From assembly GCA_018436925.1 (NCBI GenBank), contig JAHDKI010000018.1:1-56501 (forward strand): DNA of 56,501 bases, written 5' to 3'. Positions within the stretch are counted from its first letter, which is position 1; each line of letters opens with the position of its first letter. Source of the DNA: Syntrophaceae bacterium (GTDB lineage Bacteria; Desulfobacterota; Syntrophia; Syntrophales; Smithellaceae). This document shows, in pieces, positions 53,262 to 56,501 of this stretch. Below the pieces are notes generated by a model, which saw nothing but the letters and a program-made list of their open reading frames with translations, did no database searches and was not told the DNA's origin. The position numbers were made by a program, and so were the translations under genes.

Positions 53262-54107
53262 TCACCCCGTCTTGGACTGTTTTCGTTTTCCGGAAGAGGC
53301 CGGCCGGAAGATGTGATAGAGAACTTCCCTCTCTTCCCGAGTTACCGAAGCGGCATCCTCAGGCATAAGATCGGGATGAACGATCTTCCCCTTGCCTTCT
53401 TTTTTCGCCCGGTACAGCAACTGATCAACTCCATGTAAAAATGCCGCGCCGTCGGCCGCGCAAGCCGCTTCATACTGATCCACCCCGATGGACGCTGAAA
53501 CGGGCAGGCCCGTTTCCGAAGCCGTCTTTTCAATCAATTCCAACCAGCGCCCGGCAATCCGAACCGCGTCGCGAAGTGTCGTGGTCGGAAGAATCACGGC
53601 GAACTCGTCGCCGCCGATCCGGCACGCAAAGTCGGTGGGACGGATTTTACTGCAAAGCCCGGCACTCACCCGAACAAGAAAGGCGTCACCCGCGGCATGG
53701 CCATGCGTATCGTTGACCGCTTTGAAATTATCCAGATCGATAAAAATCAAACTAAACGCTTCGCCGGTTCTGCGCGTGCGGTTGATCTCGACATCGATTT
53801 GTTTGCTGAAAAATCGCTTGTTATAAAGTCCGGTCAGCCCGTCGGTCACACTCAGAGCCCGAAGGCGCCGGTTCTCTTTGTTCAATTGGTGTATCCGGAC
53901 TAACGGATCATCGGCTCCGATCAGAGTTCCCCGCTCTAGAAGTTTGTCTCGCCACGGGGCGGGTATGTCTCCGACTTCAACAACCAAGACACCCTTATTG
54001 CTCTTCCGGGGCGATCGAAGACTGGCTTTTATAGGTAATGAGATTTGCTTGCCGGCGGTTTGAGCGGAAATGGAACGGCCCTCCCGAGCTGCTGCATCGA
54101 TTTGCAT
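53262..54107 (-). CDS. GGDEF-domain diguanylate cyclase
   Basis: A 281-residue cytoplasmic protein. Residues about 1-75 are not recognised: a basic segment, then KGVLVVEVGDIPAPWRDKLLERG. A short coiled region (HQLNKENRRLRALSVTDGLTG) leads into a complete GGDEF domain with FIDLDNFKAVNDTHGH, the active-site loop RIGGDEFAV and, five residues before it, the product-inhibition I-site RPTD. It should make cyclic di-GMP and be feedback-inhibited. No sensor or membrane segment is visible. The start at 54107 has only a weak ribosome site. The gene runs into the FlhG-like gene (gap of 4 bases). Confidence 0.9.
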   Translation of the reverse strand: MQIDAAAREGRSISAQTAGKQISLPIKASLRSPRKSNKGVLVVEVGDIPAPWRDKLLERGTLIGADDPLVRIHQLNKENRRLRALSVTDGLTGLYNKRFFSKQIDVEINRTRRTGEAFSLIFIDLDNFKAVNDTHGHAAGDAFLVRVSAGLCSKIRPTDFACRIGGDEFAVILPTTTLRDAVRIAGRWLELIEKTASETGLPVSASIGVDQYEAACAADGAAFLHGVDQLLYRAKKEGKGKIVHPDLMPEDAASVTREEREVLYHIFRPASSGKRKQSKTG

Positions 54108-54143
54108 ATCAGAATCGCCTGCAGATCGAATAGACTTGAAACA

Positions 54144-54229
54144 TGGTGCCGAAGCCGGGATTTGAACCCGGACAGGCGTGGCCTACTACCCCCTCAAGAT
54201 AGCGTGTCTACCAATTCCACCACTTCGGC
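54144..54229 (-). tRNA. tRNA-Leu (anticodon GAG)
   Basis: An 86-base class II tRNA with the 3' CCA encoded. The acceptor GCCGAAG pairs with CTTCGGC. The D-arm is GTGGAATTGGTAGACAC. The anticodon stem CTATC/GGTAG encloses TTGAGGG, giving anticodon GAG for CUC/CUU leucine codons. The long variable arm and T-arm (GGGTTCAAATCCC) are normal. It sits between secG and the diguanylate cyclase gene on the same strand. Confidence 0.97.
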
Positions 54230-54248
54230 AGCCGATGATGAACGTCGA

Positions 54249-54275
54249 CGTCTTCGTCTTACGGTTACGAAGACG
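54249..54275 (-). promoter_or_regulatory. Hairpin between secG and tRNA-Leu
   Basis: A perfect 8-bp inverted repeat (CGTCTTCG/CGAAGACG) with an 11-base loop and no T-run. It may be a processing or partial termination site in a shared secG-tRNA transcript. Confidence 0.4.
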
Positions 54276-54294
54276 CGGAAATGAAAAAGAACGC

Positions 54295-54642
54295 TTACGG
54301 TTTGGCTTCGGGAGCCGCAGCAGGTTGATCCGCCGCCTGCGGAGCATTCGCCGGAGCCGCGGGAGCCGCTTCTCGGCTGACAGGCGCCGGAGCGCGATCC
54401 ATAAGCGACGGCCCTCTTTTCCCCACTGAATAGGCAAGCGTCAAAGACGTGAGCATAAAAACGACCGCCACAACGGCCGTCATTTTTCCAAGAAAAGTGC
54501 CCGCGCCGCTCGACCCGAAAACCGTCTGGCTGGACCCTCCGAAAGCCGCGCCCATGTTCGCCCCTTTACCCGCCTGAAGCAACACAACCAGGATCAGCGT
54601 CAGACAAGCCAGGATATGGATAATCGTAATAAGAGTATACAT
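54295..54642 (-). CDS. secG: Preprotein translocase subunit SecG
   Basis: A 115-residue subunit of the SecYEG channel: two membrane helices (about 3-23 and 55-75) around the conserved LQAGKGANMGAAFGGSSQTVFG loop with GTFLGKMTAVVA. The C-terminal tail is rich in Ala and Pro. The ATG at 54642 follows GAAGGA. The secG-tRNA-Leu order is a common arrangement in proteobacteria. Confidence 0.95.
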   Translation of the reverse strand: MYTLITIIHILACLTLILVVLLQAGKGANMGAAFGGSSQTVFGSSGAGTFLGKMTAVVAVVFMLTSLTLAYSVGKRGPSLMDRAPAPVSREAAPAAPANAPQAADQPAAAPEAKP

Positions 54643-55050
54643 AACTAATTTCCTTCAAAATCCCTTTAGAGTCCTGTGCGCGGGTTCATACCACCGGCGC
54701 GCCGCGAAATCAACAAATCTTTTCCTTGAAAAAGAAACCGGCATCACATGTAACCATTTGAAATAACATACGAAAGACTGTTCTGAAAAACCCGGGCCTT
54801 TTCAACGTCCGGCGATCATATCCAAACGGCGGGAAATCGTCAACTTTTTTCTTTTTTGGGGCTAAGCATAAGCATGAATGGACTATTTTCTTGCTGATCC
54901 GTTATAGACCGCCCACCACAGAACACAGGCGTCATTTTTTTGCTGGCAGGGGGCCATCATTGCAGACGGATTGCACTTTCTCCGTCCGGTTCTTGAGTGC
55001 GCGGTATTATATCCCGATAGACCAAGACCTGGTAAAGGTTCAGTCTTAAG
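54643..55050. other. Intergenic region upstream of secG
   Basis: About 400 bases with no supported gene. On the minus strand there is a possible promoter, TTACCA (55030-55035), 18 bases, TATAAT (55006-55011). The stretch 54965-55002 holds a GACGGA/TCCGTC hairpin next to CCGGTTCTTGAGTGCGC, which resembles the sequence after the DUF3795 gene (55349-55365). See the cassette-array finding. Confidence 0.5.
54965..55002 (-). repeat. attC-like element, degenerate copy
   Basis: Read on the minus strand, GCGCACTCAAGAACCGGACG followed by a 6-bp hairpin (54965-54970 with 54981-54986). It shares CTCAAG..CCGGACG with the element at 55337-55375, and like that one it lies about 50 bases downstream of a small gene. 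The outer core boxes are not recognisable. Confidence 0.35.
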
Positions 55051-55290
55051 CTATGCCCACTCGTAGGTGGAAAGCAAAATCAAAGCCAGTATGGAGGGAA
55101 TGGCACCGATCAGGGCCCAGCCGATCCGCCGGGTGCGGAGGAACCAGGCAATCAGAACCAGCAAACCAGAGATTCCCGCAGCGCCAAAAACAAATAAGCC
55201 GAAAATATAAGGATCAATAGCCTGACCGACGATCAACAGGATAACCGAGAACAGCGCCCACAGTAGATATGGAGTTCGCGACGAGAACAT
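55051..55290 (-). CDS. Small hypothetical membrane protein
   Basis: A protein of 79 residues from the ATG at 55290 (chosen for TTGAGGA about 9 bases upstream; in-frame ATGs at 55320 and 55344 would lengthen it). Three hydrophobic stretches are visible: YLLWALFSVILLIVG, YIFGLFVFGAAGISGLLVLIAWF and WALIGAIPSILALILL. No family is recognised. Its size, orientation and position between palindromic elements match the two neighbouring small units, suggesting cassette-like cargo. Confidence 0.6.
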   Translation of the reverse strand: MFSSRTPYLLWALFSVILLIVGQAIDPYIFGLFVFGAAGISGLLVLIAWFLRTRRIGWALIGAIPSILALILLSTYEWA

Positions 55291-55336
55291 AATCTTGATC
55301 CTCAATGAATGACGTTCCATATCGACCGGCAAGGCG

Positions 55337-55375
55337 CTGGACAATGAGGCGTCCGGCTTGAGCGCCTTGTTCGCA
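55337..55375 (-). repeat. attC-like palindromic element after the DUF3795 gene
   Basis: On the minus strand: TGCGAAC (55369-55375), then AAGGCGCT, CAAGCC, GGAC, 8 bases, GTCC and AGCGCCTT. The arms AAGGCGCT/AGCGCCTT and GGAC/GTCC pair, leaving CAAGCC as a bulge. This is the build of an integron attC left half, but the right core box is not a clear GTT site. Confidence 0.45.
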
Positions 55376-55383
55376 TTTATTTT

Positions 55384-55713
55384 TTACTGACGAAGCCTCT
55401 CAAGTGCCTTTCCAGCTTCAGGCGCCAATTTAATGAACCCTGCTAAGGTGTCACAAACATACTCATTACAATCCGCACAATTATCAATACCTTTAGATAT
55501 ACAGCATCTGCGAATCTCACACGTATTCTCACAATGAAAGAATAAACGCCCGTTTGATTTACAGCCATCGCAGTTTATCTGGTTTGGTCTAATTTCTTTG
55601 TAGTAAAGAGCTGACCACTTATTTGCAACTTCAGATCTTTTACTGTTATCATTCGATTGCGTTGCAAGATAGGTTTCACATTTTGAACAATCTAATCCAC
55701 AAAATGCAATCAT
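55384..55713 (-). CDS. DUF3795 cysteine-rich protein
   Basis: A 109-residue protein with the DUF3795 opening MIAFCGLDCSKCETYLAT and further cysteines in CDGC, CENTCEIRRCC and CADCNEYVC, probably binding zinc or an iron-sulfur cluster. The function of the family is unknown. The ATG at 55713 follows GGAGG by 5 bases; an ATG at 55725 overlaps that ribosome site. Base composition is more AT-rich than the chromosomal genes to the left. It belongs to the accessory block bounded by inverted AGCGC..GTTCGCATT sequences. Confidence 0.88.
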   Translation of the reverse strand: MIAFCGLDCSKCETYLATQSNDNSKRSEVANKWSALYYKEIRPNQINCDGCKSNGRLFFHCENTCEIRRCCISKGIDNCADCNEYVCDTLAGFIKLAPEAGKALERLRQ

Positions 55714-55750
55714 TGTTTCCTCCATATGTTTTGTCCCATTCGAACGAAAA

Positions 55751-55795
55751 GCTAAAGCCGATAGCCGCGCCCCTGGCGCGGCTATCGGCTTTAGC
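55751..55795. repeat. Perfect 21-bp palindrome between relE-type and DUF3795 genes
   Basis: Arms of 21 bases (55751-55771 and 55775-55795) pair perfectly around the loop CCT. On the minus strand the flanks are GCAAC before and GTTCGAAT after. There is no T-run, so it is not a classical terminator. It could be an attC-type recombination site or a strong 3' mRNA structure. Confidence 0.7.
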
Positions 55796-55807
55796 GGTTG
55801 CTTTGCT

Positions 55808-56065
55808 TCAGCGATAAATATCTTTGCGATGCCCGACTTTTACAACCCATACTGTAACTTCCTGGTCTTGAATTGAATAAACAATTCTATACGTGCCTTG
55901 ACGAATACGATATTTCTCTTGGCCGGATAGTTTCTCGTGGCCCGGCTGCCTTGGATCTTTCGCTAGCGTTTCAATGCGTAAGAGGATTTTCTTTAAATCT
56001 TTTTTGGGAATGGAGCGAAGGTCTTTTTCAACGGATTGTTTAAAGAATATTTTATATTCGCCCAT
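55808..56065 (-). CDS. RelE/ParE-type toxin
   Basis: An 85-residue toxin of the RelE superfamily: YKIFFKQSVEKDLRSIPKKDLKKILLRIETLA, then DPRQPGHEKLSGQEKYRIRQGTYRIVYSI and the C-terminal VWVVKVGHRKDIYR. The basic and aromatic residues at the end are those used by RelE-type mRNA interferases. The start at 56065 overlaps the antitoxin gene by 14 bases, the usual coupled arrangement. It is on the minus strand like its neighbours. Confidence 0.92.
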   Translation of the reverse strand: MGEYKIFFKQSVEKDLRSIPKKDLKKILLRIETLAKDPRQPGHEKLSGQEKYRIRQGTYRIVYSIQDQEVTVWVVKVGHRKDIYR

Positions 56066-56285
56066 CTTTTTTAAGCCTCTTGACCATAGCCTCATAACTG
56101 ATGAGTGGCTCTTTTGCTCTGTCTTCAAATGCCGCGATGTCTTCCGCGTCTTCTGCGAGAGATTCCTTAATGGCATCATTGACCAGCTTTGACAAAGACT
56201 GTGATGTCTCAACAGCTTTTAATCTCAGTGCTTTATGTAATTCTGGGTCTAAATATATTGTTGCTCTCATTGCTGCGGTTCCCAT
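56052..56285 (-). CDS. Antitoxin, ribbon-helix-helix type
   Basis: A 77-residue antitoxin. The N-terminal strand and helices (MRATIYLDPELHKALRLKAVETSQSLSKLVNDAI) are a typical CopG/RHH DNA-binding fold. The acidic C-terminal part (DAEDIAAFEDRAKEPLISYEAMVKRLKKDGRI) should wrap the toxin. The ATG at 56285 follows AAGGAGG by 7 bases. An inverted repeat just upstream (56302-56327) is a likely autoregulatory operator. It precedes the toxin gene, with overlap. Confidence 0.9.
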   Translation of the reverse strand: MGTAAMRATIYLDPELHKALRLKAVETSQSLSKLVNDAIKESLAEDAEDIAAFEDRAKEPLISYEAMVKRLKKDGRI

Positions 56286-56301
56286 TTTTTCACCTCCTTA
56301 A

Positions 56302-56327
56302 CGTTATGTAGTTATAGCATCATAACG
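56302..56327. promoter_or_regulatory. Inverted repeat upstream of the toxin-antitoxin genes
   Basis: CGTTATG (56302-56308) and CATAACG (56321-56327), spaced by 12 bases, lie immediately upstream of the antitoxin ribosome site. This is a plausible operator for the RHH antitoxin. Confidence 0.5.
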
Positions 56328-56396
56328 TCATAATGGCAATTATTCTAATGCGAACGCGCTGCGGAGATATAAACAAAAGTTGTGTTTAGGAAGATA

Positions 56397-56468
56397 GGTG
56401 GTGTATCCAGCGGTTGATTGTTTCCCGACAGTCAAAACCGCCCAAAAAATGGAAAGGATACACACACC
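56397..56468. repeat. Inverted repeat upstream of the right-edge gene
   Basis: GGTGGTGTATCC (56397-56408) is mirrored by GGATACACACACC (56456-56468), directly before a start codon. It could be a terminal inverted repeat of an insertion sequence plus promoter region, or an operator. Confidence 0.35.
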
Positions 56469-56501
56469 ATGAAGAAAGATAATGTAATAGCGATAAATAA
56501 G
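56469..56501 (+). CDS. Start of an unidentified gene (possible IS transposase)
   Basis: Eleven codons (MKKDNVIAINK) follow AAAGGA and run off the window. The opening resembles, from memory, some IS256-type transposases. With so little sequence the assignment is only a suggestion, supported by the inverted repeat in front and the accessory surroundings. Confidence 0.3.
   Translation, partial: MKKDNVIAINK

Noticed and set aside
55337..55377. A canonical integron attC site with GTTRRRY boxes
   Set aside because: The core boxes read GTTCGCA/TGCGAAC and the partner right box is unclear, so it is reported only as attC-like.

Overview
The window reads as chromosomal DNA of an anaerobic, flagellated, Gram-negative bacterium, most likely a Desulfobacterota/Syntrophia-type deltaproteobacterium. 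This is inferred from gene content, not from a marker gene. Pointers are a flagellin with a FliA promoter, a probable selenoprotein, a periplasmic flavoprotein paired with a seven-haem cytochrome, an archaeal-type split glutamate synthase with type III glutamine synthetase, two cobalamin riboswitches with BtuB/TonB, and a PEP-CTERM protein.

Layout. 1-1665: the start of a flagellin gene (minus) and a TPR protein gene (plus), sharing an intergenic region with divergent sigma-28-like promoters. 1752-10830: a tightly packed plus-strand run: thioredoxin reductase, Lgt, an NADH oxidase/CoA-disulfide reductase-type flavoprotein interrupted by an in-frame TGA at its redox cysteine position (probable selenocysteine), TerC, TrmH-family methyltransferase, CutA, transketolase and phosphoglucose isomerase. 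10825-14872 (mostly minus): nitroreductase, site-2-type protease, CBM9-like protein and two overlapping KAS III-family genes, one with lost catalytic residues. 15116-20487: hybrid histidine kinase, zinc metallopeptidase, LysM protein, lipoprotein and two small membrane proteins.

20717-37561 is a nitrogen block: a NifA-type sigma-54 activator, then a -24/-12 promoter with paired 13-bp upstream sites, a three-gene glutamate synthase, glnN, then carA, guaA, carB and purF. Apart from the activator, nearly every gene makes glutamine or spends its amide nitrogen. 37651-43708 holds a lipoprotein hydrolase, an SDR, a SagB-type nitroreductase, the flavoprotein/heptahaem pair, a DUF4142 protein and a PLD-family protein with a degenerate HKD motif.

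44143-50572 is a cobalamin uptake locus: riboswitch-btuFCD and riboswitch-btuB-tonB, the two riboswitches apparently using different output mechanisms. 50675-54642 holds a RNase D-like exonuclease, a PEP-CTERM protein with a sigma-54-like promoter, a MinD/FlhG-type ATPase, a diguanylate cyclase, tRNA-Leu(GAG) and secG. 54960-56501 is accessory: three small minus-strand units (RelBE-type toxin-antitoxin, DUF3795, small membrane protein) separated by recurring attC-like palindromes, ending in a possible insertion sequence at the right edge.

The strongest candidates for new biology are the Sec-containing NADH oxidase with its own SECIS-like hairpin, the activator/enhancer/promoter set in front of the glutamine block, the KAS III/dead-KAS III pair, and the cassette-like array at the right end.
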